Source: JAJDFU01 sp964641965 (GTDB lineage: Bacteria; Bacteroidota; Bacteroidia; Chitinophagales; Saprospiraceae). Taken from it: 60,377 bases of DNA. Both the position numbers and the translations under genes were made by a program. Positions within the stretch are counted from its first letter, which is position 1. The number at the start of each line of letters is the position of its first letter. The notes under the pieces are model-generated. The model ran no database searches, was not told the origin of the DNA, and saw only the letters and a list, made by a program, of their open reading frames with translations. Of this stretch, positions 1 through 9,184 are shown in pieces. The stretch covers positions 1 to 60,377 of the forward strand of contig CAZXLD010000028.1 in NCBI GenBank assembly GCA_964641965.1, in the 5' to 3' direction.

Positions 1-592
1 GGTGAGTTTCGACGGTATTCTGACTGATGAAGAGCTTTTTCGCAATCTCGGAGGTAGTGAATTCCTGGGTGATGAGGAGCAAAACCTCTTTTTCCCTTCT
101 GGATAATTTAGGTATGTATGGAGCATATTTATCGGAGGCTGTATCGGAAGAACCCGGCATCAAATCCTGCATAAGTGCTTCCTTAACATCATCTCCAAAC
201 CAGGTTCCACCTGCAGCAACCGTTAGAATGGCTTCCTTCAATTGGTCCTTGCCGCTATTCTTCAACACGTAGCCTTTGGCCCCGCCCTTGATCATTTTTT
301 GGATAAAAACGGCCTCGCGGTGCATGGTCAGTGCAATGACCTTTGTCCCGTGTAATTGTTGTTGAATAAATTGATTTAATCTAATTCCATCAATACCTGG
401 TAAATTAATATCGAGTAAAATAATGTCTATATCCAGCTGGCTAAGCTCTTCCAAGGCAAGCTTTCCTTGCATATTTGACCCTACCATATCGATTTGGTTA
501 TCTCCTTCAAATATGGAAAATAGACCGGCAACGAACATCTGGTGATCATCAATAATGTATACCTTGATTTTGTCTGAGCTTTCTGTTCCCAT
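1..592 (-). CDS. NarL/FixJ-type response regulator (partial, cut by window edge)
   Basis: Cytoplasmic DNA-binding response regulator, partner of the histidine kinase just upstream. The start codon is 6 bp past the kinase stop, so the two form an operon. The receiver domain covers about residues 9-125: acidic pair in VYIIDDHQMF, phospho-acceptor Asp near residue 61 in ILLDINLPGIDG, conserved Thr in IALTMHRE and Lys in YVLKNSG. A LuxR-type helix-turn-helix begins at LSRREKEVLLLI and runs into the window edge at SQNTVETH, so roughly the last 15-25 residues are missing. Family knowledge: phosphorylation promotes dimerisation and DNA binding. Its targets are not visible here. Confidence 0.93.
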   Translation of the reverse strand, partial: MGTESSDKIKVYIIDDHQMFVAGLFSIFEGDNQIDMVGSNMQGKLALEELSQLDIDIILLDINLPGIDGIRLNQFIQQQLHGTKVIALTMHREAVFIQKMIKGGAKGYVLKNSGKDQLKEAILTVAAGGTWFGDDVKEALMQDLMPGSSDTASDKYAPYIPKLSRREKEVLLLITQEFTTSEIAKKLFISQNTVETH

Positions 593-598
593 GAAACA

Positions 599-2614
599 CT
601 AATTGGCAATTGATTCTGGCTTGGATACTGGGAAAGGCAGTTGCACGATCACGGCAGTCCCTCGCCCAGGGGCGGTATCCAACTCCAAGGTGGCGTCCAT
701 TGACCGGGCCCGGTCTTGCAGGCTTTGAAGCCCAAGTCCGGCTTGCTGCGTAACCTGTTCCAGATCGAATCCAATTCCGTTATCTTCTACCAACAAGTTG
801 AGCTCGTTATCCAGCCTCGACAATTGAATGATAACGCTAGTCGCTTGTGCATGTTTGAGGATGTTATTCAACAATTCCTGTAATATGCGGTACAAGGCAA
901 TTTCGAGATTTTCAGGCAGTCGTTCAGTAAAACCATACACCTGGATATCAACGTCTAGCGCAGTGCTTCTCTTTAGGACTTTTCCCAGGTCATGCAAAGC
1001 ATCAACGAGACCAAATCGAGTCAATGCACTGGGCATCATATCGTGGGCAATCTTGCGGACCTCTCCACAGGCTTCGGTCAAAAGTCGATAGGTCGTATTA
1101 TAAGATGGTAATTTTTCGGAGGGCAACTTTTCCTGAAGGGTACTGAATTGCATTTGAACATTAGCCAATAAATTCCCTAATCCATCATGCAAGTCTTTGG
1201 CAATGCGTTTGCGTTCTTGTTCCTGCCCCGTAAGCATTGACTCCATGGCAACGATTTTTTGGTTTTGCTTGACCTCAAGCAGCTCTCGTTGATGGAGCTC
1301 CGCTTGTTGTTTTTGAATTTCTTGTTGGTGTTTGATTCGAATTCTGTAAAGTAAATAGAGTAGTCCGGTTAGCAATAAACTCAATATGAAAATGCCGATC
1401 AATGCATTGATTTCTGTTTTCTGTTGGAGGATTGTCGCTTCCTGAATCGTTTTATCTTGTTTTAACAAGGCAATTTCACTTTCCTTTTGCTCCGTTTCGT
1501 ATTGAATTTGTAAAGTGTTGATTTGTTCAATGGTGGATTCGTTAAGAATGCTGTCATTCAAGGTGGAATAGGCTTTCTGGAATTGAAAAGCTGGTTTGAA
1601 ATTTCCCAGATTGCCATTGGCTTTTGCCAATTCCTGATACGCATCCCTGAGCAATGGACGATCCCCCAATTGCAGACCGATTGTCTGGGCTCGTTTTGCT
1701 GTAATTTGAGCCAGCCGGCCCTTATCCTGGAGGTTGTACAGAGTGGCCAGCTTAGCCAGACTCTCTCCGATTTCCTTGGGCTGCCCAAGTTGTTCGCGGA
1801 TCTCCAAGCCTTTGGTTAAATAATGTGAAGCCTGGAGCCAGTTTCCCTGATCCATATAGACTTGCCCTATATTGGTCAGTTGGTGTCCGACTCCCCATTG
1901 CATATTTTGGGCGGAATCAATAGCAAGGGCTTGGTGGAAATAGAGTAAGGCGCTATCCAGGCTTTGCATTTCAGCGTGCAGGCCGCCAATATTACTCAGG
2001 TAGTTAGCTTGTTGGCTGGAGTCTCCTATTTCTATTGCCACTTTCAGTGCCTCAAAGGTCATATCCAACGCCTTGGGATAATTTTTAAGTTTCTTGTTGA
2101 TGATCCCCAGGCTATTGAGGACTTCGGCCTTCATATAAGGGTCGCTAACCGCTTCGGCTAATTGGAGTGCCTTCAGGTAATGCTCGGAGCTTTGACGGTA
2201 TAATCCCTGGAAACTGCTTACCACCCCCATGTTAAAACGGGCCTGAAGAGTTCGACTGGGTTCTCCACGACGCGTGAAAAAATCAACCACCTGTTGAAAA
2301 TAATAAAGAGAAGAGTCATAATTACTTTCTAATCGATGGATTAAACCCCAGTAGTGGTAGACCCGATGCATACCTGTGCTATCTTCTAGTTTCCGAGCAA
2401 GTTGTAGTGCATGCCCGGCTGAGGATCGGCTTCTAGCAAGGTCGAACCGTAAATTTTGCCAGGTAAGCCCATAATAGGCTTTCAATTTAAGTGTGTCGGG
2501 CGCATCGGATTGTACCACCCGTTCCAGACTATCGACTAATTTTCGATTTTGGGCCGAGCTGTTGCCGGACCAAAAGAGGAACCAGATGCCTATAAGCAAT
2601 GTAAGTCTTGTCAT
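599..2614 (-). CDS. TPR-containing sensor histidine kinase (HisKA_3 / HATPase)
   Basis: Membrane sensor kinase of 671 aa. A signal peptide (residues 1-21, ending SSAQ) precedes a periplasmic region of tetratricopeptide repeats (about 40-340). A single transmembrane helix (IGIFILSLLLTGLLYLLYRI, about 400-420) is followed by a coiled coil and a HisKA_3 dimerisation domain with the phospho-acceptor His476 in KDLHDGLGN. The C-terminal HATPase has NILKHA (N box), DNGIGFD (G1) and GLGLQSLQDRA (G2). This is the standard LuxR/NarL-type kinase layout in Bacteroidota. It lies 6 bp from its response regulator, so both should be co-transcribed. The signal sensed cannot be inferred; TPR sensors often bind proteins or peptides. 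Confidence 0.93.
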   Translation of the reverse strand: MTRLTLLIGIWFLFWSGNSSAQNRKLVDSLERVVQSDAPDTLKLKAYYGLTWQNLRFDLARSRSSAGHALQLARKLEDSTGMHRVYHYWGLIHRLESNYDSSLYYFQQVVDFFTRRGEPSRTLQARFNMGVVSSFQGLYRQSSEHYLKALQLAEAVSDPYMKAEVLNSLGIINKKLKNYPKALDMTFEALKVAIEIGDSSQQANYLSNIGGLHAEMQSLDSALLYFHQALAIDSAQNMQWGVGHQLTNIGQVYMDQGNWLQASHYLTKGLEIREQLGQPKEIGESLAKLATLYNLQDKGRLAQITAKRAQTIGLQLGDRPLLRDAYQELAKANGNLGNFKPAFQFQKAYSTLNDSILNESTIEQINTLQIQYETEQKESEIALLKQDKTIQEATILQQKTEINALIGIFILSLLLTGLLYLLYRIRIKHQQEIQKQQAELHQRELLEVKQNQKIVAMESMLTGQEQERKRIAKDLHDGLGNLLANVQMQFSTLQEKLPSEKLPSYNTTYRLLTEACGEVRKIAHDMMPSALTRFGLVDALHDLGKVLKRSTALDVDIQVYGFTERLPENLEIALYRILQELLNNILKHAQATSVIIQLSRLDNELNLLVEDNGIGFDLEQVTQQAGLGLQSLQDRARSMDATLELDTAPGRGTAVIVQLPFPVSKPESIAN

Positions 2615-2702
2615 CTCAATTAGACTGTAAAACCAAGGCTAATAAGATAACAAGACTTTGGCAAAGGAAAGCTCCCTTAGTTGTGGGTTGGAACTACCGG
2701 TT

Positions 2703-3650
2703 TTACCGTTCCCAAAGCCCTTCCAAGGTATACGGACTTCCATTGAGGGTCCAAAACACACCATCCAGAAATCGAAATTGTCGATCCAGATCAGCAATAC
2801 GTTGCATATCATCTGGGTTTAGCTCAATAGTACCGGCAGTCAGATTTTCTTGTATGCGCTTTGGATTTACCGATTTTGGGATGACGGATCCGCCTCGATT
2901 AACATGCCAAGCCAACAAAACCTGAGCCGGGGTGACACCGTGATTCGCGGCAATGGCTTTGATCCCCGGGTCCTCCATCAGGTTCGGTTCGTCCTTGCCC
3001 CGGTTGGTTCGGTCGCGCGATCCCAAAGGGGAATAGGCTGTCATATGAACCCCATTACCGGTGCAGAAATCGAACAATTGCTTTTGCTGGAGATAAGGAT
3101 GCATTTCCACCTGATTGGCTTCCGGTTGGTGATCGGCTTCCCGAATGAGATTTTCCACCTTGTTCAGGTTGAAATTAGATACACCTATATGCTTGGCTTT
3201 GCCCTGTTGTTTGGCAGCTTGCATGCCTGCCCAAGTGTCCAGGATGGGCCGTTCGGCCAGGGTGAGCCAATCTTCTTTTTTGCTGGGAAATTTAACGCCT
3301 TTATTAAAAGCTATCGGCCAGTGGATCAGGTAGAGGTCCAGGTAATCCAACCGTAAATCAGACAGCGTTTTTTCCAAGGCAGGGATTACATCTTCTTCTC
3401 TGTGGGAGTCATTCCACAGCTTGGAGGTGACCCACAGTTCTTCTCGTTTGACCAGCCCATCATCGAAAGCTTTTTTGAATGCCTGGCCTACCTCCGGTTC
3501 ATTTTCATAGATCGGAGCACAGTCGATATGTCGATAGCCCACCCGAATGGCTTCCAATACGGCTTCGTAGACTTCCCCGGGCTTGGATTTCCAGGTACCT
3601 AAACCCAGAGCAGGCATTTGATCGCCATCGGAAAAAGAAAGGGTTTTCAT
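2703..3650 (-). CDS. aldo/keto reductase
   Basis: NADPH-dependent carbonyl reductase, 315 aa, usual length, cytoplasmic with no signal peptide. The catalytic tetrad is complete: Asp43, Tyr48 (in DCAPIYENE), Lys77 (VTSKLW) and His110 (YLIHWP). The cofactor-binding segment IPKSVNPKRIQENL lies near the C-terminus. It begins with the typical strand MKTLSFSDGDQMPALGLGTW. It is transcribed towards the two-component system but is separated from it by about 90 bp. Family members reduce aldoses or aldehydes; a role in sugar metabolism fits the neighbourhood but is inference. Confidence 0.92.
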   Translation of the reverse strand: MKTLSFSDGDQMPALGLGTWKSKPGEVYEAVLEAIRVGYRHIDCAPIYENEPEVGQAFKKAFDDGLVKREELWVTSKLWNDSHREEDVIPALEKTLSDLRLDYLDLYLIHWPIAFNKGVKFPSKKEDWLTLAERPILDTWAGMQAAKQQGKAKHIGVSNFNLNKVENLIREADHQPEANQVEMHPYLQQKQLFDFCTGNGVHMTAYSPLGSRDRTNRGKDEPNLMEDPGIKAIAANHGVTPAQVLLAWHVNRGGSVIPKSVNPKRIQENLTAGTIELNPDDMQRIADLDRQFRFLDGVFWTLNGSPYTLEGLWER

Positions 3651-3918
3651 GTGTTGATTTCTTTTATGGTTGATTTATTTTGAGTTATACCCTATTAAGT
3701 TAAAAATGGCGTGTTCCTCAAATAAAACATTTCTTGAAATGGTATAATATCCTTGATCCCGACACTTGTCGTCGGGGCTGACCAAGTTTAGCTGTTTTTC
3801 TCCATTTTTAAGTAGGTGATTTTAAACTTGGGTCCGTGTAATTCGATTGTGCTGGAGATCGTTCATTCCGGTTAGATACAGGAAGTCCGATCTCCAGCTC
3901 CAACAGTACGCATGTGCA
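3651..3918. other. intergenic region with two hairpins
   Basis: Gap of 268 bp between the aldo/keto reductase start and the LamG gene stop. It holds a short hairpin CCCGAC/GTCGGG at 3758-3776 and a stronger one at 3851-3898 (separate entry). It should also contain the reductase promoter, but I see no clear -7 box. Confidence 0.5.
3851..3898 (-). terminator. possible transcription terminator hairpin after the LamG operon
   Basis: A perfect 11-bp inverted repeat GCTGGAGATCG/CGATCTCCAGC encloses a 26-nt loop, which itself has short complementarity (ATTCC/GGAAG). It sits 21 bp beyond the stop of the last gene of the minus-strand SusCD operon. No T-run follows on either strand, so a protein-binding or mRNA-stabilising hairpin is also possible. 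Confidence 0.45.
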
Positions 3919-6723
3919 TTAAATTGGCTTGATTTCCATGCTTAAGGGTTCTTCCGATTGTTGTTTCATCCAGAGTATGAGTGTGAACGAACCATCTGTA
4001 TCCCGCTTAATTCCATACCGATTTTCTACTTGCTCGCCGTTAAGAGTGACTTCAGGCTGTTTGGATGGATTCCAATCCCGAATTACGAAAGCGGGGTTGA
4101 TCACAGGGCTGGCCGTACTGGCTTCAATGGAAAAGGAGATGTTCTCCTGGTCGGACTCCAGTAAGTAGGCGCGTTGCCCAGGTTCGTAAGCTCCATTGGC
4201 ACCTTTCAAGTTTGCTAGTTCAGGGGCTTTCATCCAGGATCTGGCCAGAGGTACCAATTCTTCGGGTGTCTTGTTTAGCATCCCTTCCATCAATAGTTTC
4301 TGGTAGTAGGGGGTGGGGCCGGTTTTGACCTCTTTGTAGGTGGCCGGAGGAACGTGGGTTAATGAACTATGGGCGGTCCGGTCCGGATAGGTGGCGTAGC
4401 GGCCATCCGATGGCATTTGGGCTACCGGCCAATGGTTCCAGGTGGGAAATACTGCGTATTCGGTCAGTTCGCCGCCATACACATCCGACCATTCGAAATC
4501 GCCAATGGTAACCGGCTTATAAGCACCGGTATAATTGATATACTGGATACATTGACCTTCGGGTTCTTCCACGTTGGGAGGTGGACCATTCACCCAGTCA
4601 TAAGTAACCATTTGTCCGTCCAGATTAAGCATGGAAAGCGCGTCTTCCGTATGGATGATCTGTTCGGGATGTTGGTCCGGTCCAAAAATGGCCATGGACT
4701 CCTGCCATTCATGATCCCGTTCGCCGTCCGTCCATAAATGCATGGTTTTAACCGCAATACCATCGGGATAGATGTAGTAATACCAATCGCTCCAGTCGCA
4801 CCATCCCGTCTCTGAATCAAAATTGGCCATCACGTGTTTCACATCGAGCAAGGGGTAACGCCAATGAACGACTGTCCGGGCAGGGGTGTTTTCTATGATC
4901 CGGGTGTGGTTGTTATAAGATTCCTTATCGGACATGGGTTCCTGGCAGCCTTCCCCGCCGGAGCGGTTCCAGGTTTCGTTGAATTCATTGCTGTACCACT
5001 GTCCTTTATCGTTTACCATCATGGGGATGTAGCCAACGCCTCTCCAGAACACAAACTTGGAAGGGTTTTCGTCGAATTCGACCACCACATCCGGGTGCGC
5101 ACTGAAGCGCCAGAGGTTATCCCAGGTATCGTAAAATTTCAGGTGGGTATAATAGGCTCCGAAAGTATTTCGGTCTTCTCCATCCGGCAGAACCCGTTGA
5201 TCCATATCTACAGCATCCAAAGCGGTGAGGTTCGGTAGGTATTGTTGGAAGGTCTTGGCGATCTGTTGGTCGCTAAGCGCCACATTGTAAATCTTCACCT
5301 CATCAATAAGTCCATCCAGGGAATAACTATCTGAAAAGGTGTTGTCTCGTACCGGGCGTATCGGCCTACGGTCCTTTCCTTTTCCGATTCGAATATTCTT
5401 GCTAGAAAGTTGGATCGGTGCTTTGGCCACTGTTTTTTCGCCTACCTTCTTTCCGTTCACATAGACCTTCATCAGGCCGGCTTTCTGGCTAAAGGTGGCG
5501 GTCAAATGGTACCAGGTGCGGCGTTCCAGATGAAAATCCGTATTGAGTTGTTCCCATTGGTCGCCTACACGAAGCTTGAATGAAGGGTTGCCATAGCCGT
5601 CAATACCTAAAAAGTAACCGCTGTCATCCTCCTCTTGCAAGATGAATTCAAAAACTTCCTCTTCCTCCTCTTCTTCTTTCTCGTCCTCATCGCTGACCAG
5701 TTCAGCCTCATACTTTTCCCGACCTTCTTCTCCATTCAGGAAGGCTTCGCCGCCTTTCTTTTCCAGTAAGACTTCGGGATTGTCATCCATTTGTTGGATT
5801 AGCGGTACAAAATTCCAGGGATAGGCACCAATAGCCACCCAACTTTCCAGGGTAATAGCGTCAGAAAGTTCTGGTGCATTGGCTTTTGGCATTTCAATCT
5901 CGGAGAAGTAGCCATCTAGTTGGAGCGCTGTTCCGGAAACGCCTTTACGCCACAGGGTTTTACTGCCTTTTACCTCAGCTTCCAAACCGGATATGGATTC
6001 GGTCGTGGCATTTCCTTCTGCTTCATCAAAAGTCCACCAAGCTACCGGGGCTAAAGGGGTAGCCGTTACCTTTGGCGATCCGTCGACCTTTTGTGGCTGG
6101 ATGCTTGAGCCGGCCTTTTCGAGCGCCACCTCCTGAATACCCTTGGATGTCAGGGTGAAGGCCTGCACCATTTTATTGGCGGGATCTTGCCAGGCATCGA
6201 TGCGAGGAGTACCTTTTTTCACGGTTCGTTTCACCGATCCATCCGGTTGGATGTAGAAATATTCATCTACAAATCGATCGGGGGCAGGCCCAATTTGAGG
6301 ATTCCCACCTATAAACTCGGGTAAATATCTCCAATGAATGATTACTTGTTCGTCTGTATTATCAATAATTTTGACTACCGAATAGGCATTGGTTCGATCG
6401 GGCATCTGGTCGGTGCCATCGCCGGAACGGGGTACAAGTTCTTCTACATAGAAACGGCCCGAGGGGGTTTCCAGGTAAGGGAGATAACTGGAACCCCTCC
6501 AGAAAACAAAGGATGAACCATCTTTACCCAGATCAACTACAATATCTGCATGTTCTTTTACCCGAGCATATCGCTCGAATGGTTCGCCAGACTGAATCCG
6601 AGTATAAAAGGCACCAAAAGTACCTAGCTGGAATTCATGGCTGGTTTGGGAGGGTGTGTCCTGACAAGCCCAAACCGAGAACAGTAAGACTCCAATCAGT
6701 AGTGGAAGTGATAAACTTTTCAT
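3919..6723 (-). CDS. two-module LamG lipoprotein, paralogue 1 (candidate glycan-active protein)
   Basis: Lipoprotein of 934 aa (lipobox ending at Cys20, FSVWAC), probably surface-exposed. Order: module A (about 33-175, with FVFWRGSSY and VIIHWRY); a LamG/concanavalin-like jellyroll (about 225-505, ending DGLIDEVKIYN); module B (about 516-790) with FVFWRGVGY, EPMSDKESYNNH, VVHWRY, YYYIYPDG and WNHWPVAQMPSDGRYA followed by HSSL; and a C-terminal beta domain (NPAFVIRDW). An acidic insertion with seven Glu in a row interrupts the LamG fold (about 5641-5760). It is the last gene of the SusC-SusD-GH-epimerase run, 25 bp after the epimerase. I do not recognise the A/B module family. Conserved His/Arg/Tyr/Asp and the PUL context suggest a lyase, hydrolase or binding protein; this is inference. 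Confidence 0.8.
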   Translation of the reverse strand: MKSLSLPLLIGVLLFSVWACQDTPSQTSHEFQLGTFGAFYTRIQSGEPFERYARVKEHADIVVDLGKDGSSFVFWRGSSYLPYLETPSGRFYVEELVPRSGDGTDQMPDRTNAYSVVKIIDNTDEQVIIHWRYLPEFIGGNPQIGPAPDRFVDEYFYIQPDGSVKRTVKKGTPRIDAWQDPANKMVQAFTLTSKGIQEVALEKAGSSIQPQKVDGSPKVTATPLAPVAWWTFDEAEGNATTESISGLEAEVKGSKTLWRKGVSGTALQLDGYFSEIEMPKANAPELSDAITLESWVAIGAYPWNFVPLIQQMDDNPEVLLEKKGGEAFLNGEEGREKYEAELVSDEDEKEEEEEEEVFEFILQEEDDSGYFLGIDGYGNPSFKLRVGDQWEQLNTDFHLERRTWYHLTATFSQKAGLMKVYVNGKKVGEKTVAKAPIQLSSKNIRIGKGKDRRPIRPVRDNTFSDSYSLDGLIDEVKIYNVALSDQQIAKTFQQYLPNLTALDAVDMDQRVLPDGEDRNTFGAYYTHLKFYDTWDNLWRFSAHPDVVVEFDENPSKFVFWRGVGYIPMMVNDKGQWYSNEFNETWNRSGGEGCQEPMSDKESYNNHTRIIENTPARTVVHWRYPLLDVKHVMANFDSETGWCDWSDWYYYIYPDGIAVKTMHLWTDGERDHEWQESMAIFGPDQHPEQIIHTEDALSMLNLDGQMVTYDWVNGPPPNVEEPEGQCIQYINYTGAYKPVTIGDFEWSDVYGGELTEYAVFPTWNHWPVAQMPSDGRYATYPDRTAHSSLTHVPPATYKEVKTGPTPYYQKLLMEGMLNKTPEELVPLARSWMKAPELANLKGANGAYEPGQRAYLLESDQENISFSIEASTASPVINPAFVIRDWNPSKQPEVTLNGEQVENRYGIKRDTDGSFTLILWMKQQSEEPLSMEIKPI

Positions 6724-6748
6724 GATTCAAGTATTTTGATAAACAGCA

Positions 6749-7894
6749 TTAGTCAACTTTGAAACGGAATAGGGTCGTGCTTTCAAAGGTTTCACCGGGT
6801 CGAAGTACAGTGGTCGGAAAATCCGGTTGATTTGGTGAATCGGGGAAATGCTGAGTCTCCAGGCAGAAGCCTGCCCGATGTTTGTATACGATGTCTTGTT
6901 TACCTGTGATGTCGCCTTTTAAAAAGTTGCCGGAATAAAATTGAATTCCGGGCTCAGTAGTCCATACTTCCAGGACTCTTCCGGAACCAGGGTCCCTAAC
7001 CTGGGCTGCCAGCATGAGTTGATCACCGATTTGGTCCAATACATAATTGTGGTCATAGCCCTGACCGTACTCGAGCTGGATGTGGTTGGTATTGATCCGC
7101 TGACCTATAGGAGTAGCTTTTGTAAAGTCAAAAGGGGTGTTTTGCACGGAATCCAGGCTTCCTGTCGGAATGAGTGTTTTGCCCACCGGTGTAAACCGAG
7201 AGGCATAGATCTGGAGTTCATGGTCCAGAATGTCAGAAGCGCCACCGTCTTTCAAATTGAAATATGAATGGTTCGTCAAATTTAGAATGGTGGGTTTGTC
7301 CGTTACAGCTTCATAATGAATCCGTAGCTCATTTTGCTGAGTTAAGGTGTAAGTGACAGTGGTGCGCAGCGTGCCCGGATAGCCTTCTTCTCCATCCGGA
7401 CTGGTATAGGATAAGACCAGTCCTACACTATCATTGGCAGAGTAGGGGATAGCATCCCAGATTTGTTGGTCGAACCCCTTCAGGCCACCATGCAGGGCAT
7501 TTGGGCCGTTGTTTTTGGGTAATTGGTAGGTGTTCCCATCCAGGCTGAATGTACCGCCTTGTATCCGATTGGCGTATCGCCCGGCAATACAACCGAAGTA
7601 ATCGTTTTCCTCCTCATAGCCTTTTATGTTGTTGTGACCCAGTACCACATCCTGCACATACCCTTTCCGATCCGGCACCTTCAAATGGGTAATGATTCCT
7701 CCATAGTTGAGAATACCCACCGTCATACCATTGGCATTGGATAGCATATATTGGGTAACCGATTTGCCCTCCTTGGTGGTACCGAAAGCGGATGTTTGTA
7801 TGGACATGGATGATTGGGTGTTAGGTATACAGGCTAGCCCGAAAAACAGGGCCCATAGAGCAAATGATATGGCTGCGATTTGGGTGTTCGACAT
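6749..7894 (-). CDS. galM: aldose 1-epimerase (mutarotase), exported lipoprotein form
   Basis: Interconverts alpha and beta anomers of aldoses. It has 381 aa with an N-terminal hydrophobic segment ending in a lipobox-like FFGLAC (Cys22), so it is probably periplasmic and membrane-anchored. Family residues are present: Arg110 region (GRYANRI), His135 (NALHGG), His209 (LTNHSYFNL), Asp281 (GYDHNYVL) and the catalytic-base Glu346 (FCLETQHFPDSPN). It lies between the GH-like gene and LamG paralogue 1 in the PUL operon, where it would equilibrate sugars released outside the cytoplasm. Assignment to aldose 1-epimerase is firm; sugar specificity is unknown. Confidence 0.93.
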   Translation of the reverse strand: MSNTQIAAISFALWALFFGLACIPNTQSSMSIQTSAFGTTKEGKSVTQYMLSNANGMTVGILNYGGIITHLKVPDRKGYVQDVVLGHNNIKGYEEENDYFGCIAGRYANRIQGGTFSLDGNTYQLPKNNGPNALHGGLKGFDQQIWDAIPYSANDSVGLVLSYTSPDGEEGYPGTLRTTVTYTLTQQNELRIHYEAVTDKPTILNLTNHSYFNLKDGGASDILDHELQIYASRFTPVGKTLIPTGSLDSVQNTPFDFTKATPIGQRINTNHIQLEYGQGYDHNYVLDQIGDQLMLAAQVRDPGSGRVLEVWTTEPGIQFYSGNFLKGDITGKQDIVYKHRAGFCLETQHFPDSPNQPDFPTTVLRPGETFESTTLFRFKVD

Positions 7895-8001
7895 CGTTTA
7901 ATCGGTTGGTATTTGTCTGGGATCTTTTCAAGCTTGAACTACTGGAAAATCCAGGGCTAAGGTGGAATTCCTTTCCAGGAGTAGTTATCACTTTTAAACC
8001 A

Positions 8002-9099
8002 CTATTCCGATGACAATTGTGTGATCAACTCAATTTCTTTGGGATCAAAAGGGGTGCCATCCGGCCGGAAAATGTCATGAAACCAGGGGTTAGGTTCTGC
8101 AGTGTATACTGAATCCCACATGAAAATGGTATTTGTTTTCCCGCTGACCAGCCCCCAATTGATGGCTCCGATGTTTTCTTCCTTGAAAACGGGAAGGTGG
8201 CTCTGAAAGGTATTGTTCCTGGTCCGGGCCATATACTCCGTACAGATCATCGGGCGTCCCAGTTTTTCCAACTCCAGTATCCGATCCTGGAGGTCGTCTA
8301 CCTCGTTGTAGTGGTGGAAAGTGATGATGTCGGAGTTTTCTTCCTGGATCGTATTAAAGTTGTTGAATGCTGGATCCCAATTCCATAAGCCAATGGTAAT
8401 GGGCTGAACCGGCTCGGCCATCCTGGCCCATTGGATCACATTGTTCAGTAAGGGTAGGGAACGTTCCAGAATATCAAAATTCCCGGGTTCATTGTATAGA
8501 TCCCACATTAGTACCCGTTCATCGGTTCGGAAATGGGCAATGATATCCTGGGTATAAGCCTTCAATACCGGGAACAAGGCCTCATCATCCACCAGTGAAC
8601 CACCGGGACATTGGGCCCAGCCTGAATTGTGTACACCGGGTTTTGGGTCGGGTTGTTTTCCGAGGTCTGGATTGTCATTCCAGCAGTCGTCGAACAGTAC
8701 AAACATGATCCGGATGTCATGCCTCTCACAGATATCCAGAAATTGTTCCATGCGTTGTTTTAAGCCGGCGGGATTTCGCGCCCATACCAAATAGTGCAAG
8801 TACACCCGCATGGTATTGAAACCGATAGCTGCTGCATAGCTCAATTCCCGGTCAATCGTTTCGGGATCAAAGGAAGCCTCTTGCCAGAATTCGATCTGGT
8901 TGATCGCTGTGCTTGGAGTAAAATTGGCTCCGAGGATCCATTTCTGCTTGGCAAACCATTGATTAGCCTTTTCCTTGGACCATACCTGTTTTTCGGTCTT
9001 GGAAAACTCAGTACCCGCCCCTGTATTGGAATCGTTGGTAGGCTGGCAGGCGAAAAAGGTCAGTGCGAGAAGGATTAACGGGATGGACTTAGGGTACAT
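8002..9099 (-). CDS. clan-A (GH5-like) glycoside hydrolase lipoprotein
   Basis: TIM-barrel glycosidase, 365 aa from the ATG at 9099. I chose this start because it gives a clean lipoprotein signal (MYPKSIPLILLALTFFAC, Cys18); an upstream start at 9159 would add 20 non-signal residues. Clan-A signature: NEPG with the acid/base Glu204 at the end of strand 4, and the nucleophile Glu288 in ICTEYMART. Other barrel elements are GFNTMRVYLHY, IRIMFVLFDDCW and DIITFHHYNE. Lipid anchoring fits the outer leaflet or periplasm. It is third in the SusC-SusD-GH-epimerase-LamG series. The relation is to the GH5/cellulase-like superfamily; subfamily and substrate cannot be read from the sequence. Confidence 0.85.
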   Translation of the reverse strand: MYPKSIPLILLALTFFACQPTNDSNTGAGTEFSKTEKQVWSKEKANQWFAKQKWILGANFTPSTAINQIEFWQEASFDPETIDRELSYAAAIGFNTMRVYLHYLVWARNPAGLKQRMEQFLDICERHDIRIMFVLFDDCWNDNPDLGKQPDPKPGVHNSGWAQCPGGSLVDDEALFPVLKAYTQDIIAHFRTDERVLMWDLYNEPGNFDILERSLPLLNNVIQWARMAEPVQPITIGLWNWDPAFNNFNTIQEENSDIITFHHYNEVDDLQDRILELEKLGRPMICTEYMARTRNNTFQSHLPVFKEENIGAINWGLVSGKTNTIFMWDSVYTAEPNPWFHDIFRPDGTPFDPKEIELITQLSSE

Positions 9100-9184
9100 G
9101 GTTGCTTTGAATTCGAGGGTAAAGGAAGAAACGCAGCCCATTGCTGGACTGCGTTCCAAAATTGATCAAAAATTGATTTTGTGT

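Noticed and set aside
3758..3776. Short CCCGAC/GTCGGG hairpin
   Set aside because: Six-bp stem without a T-run; too short to call a terminator or riboswitch.
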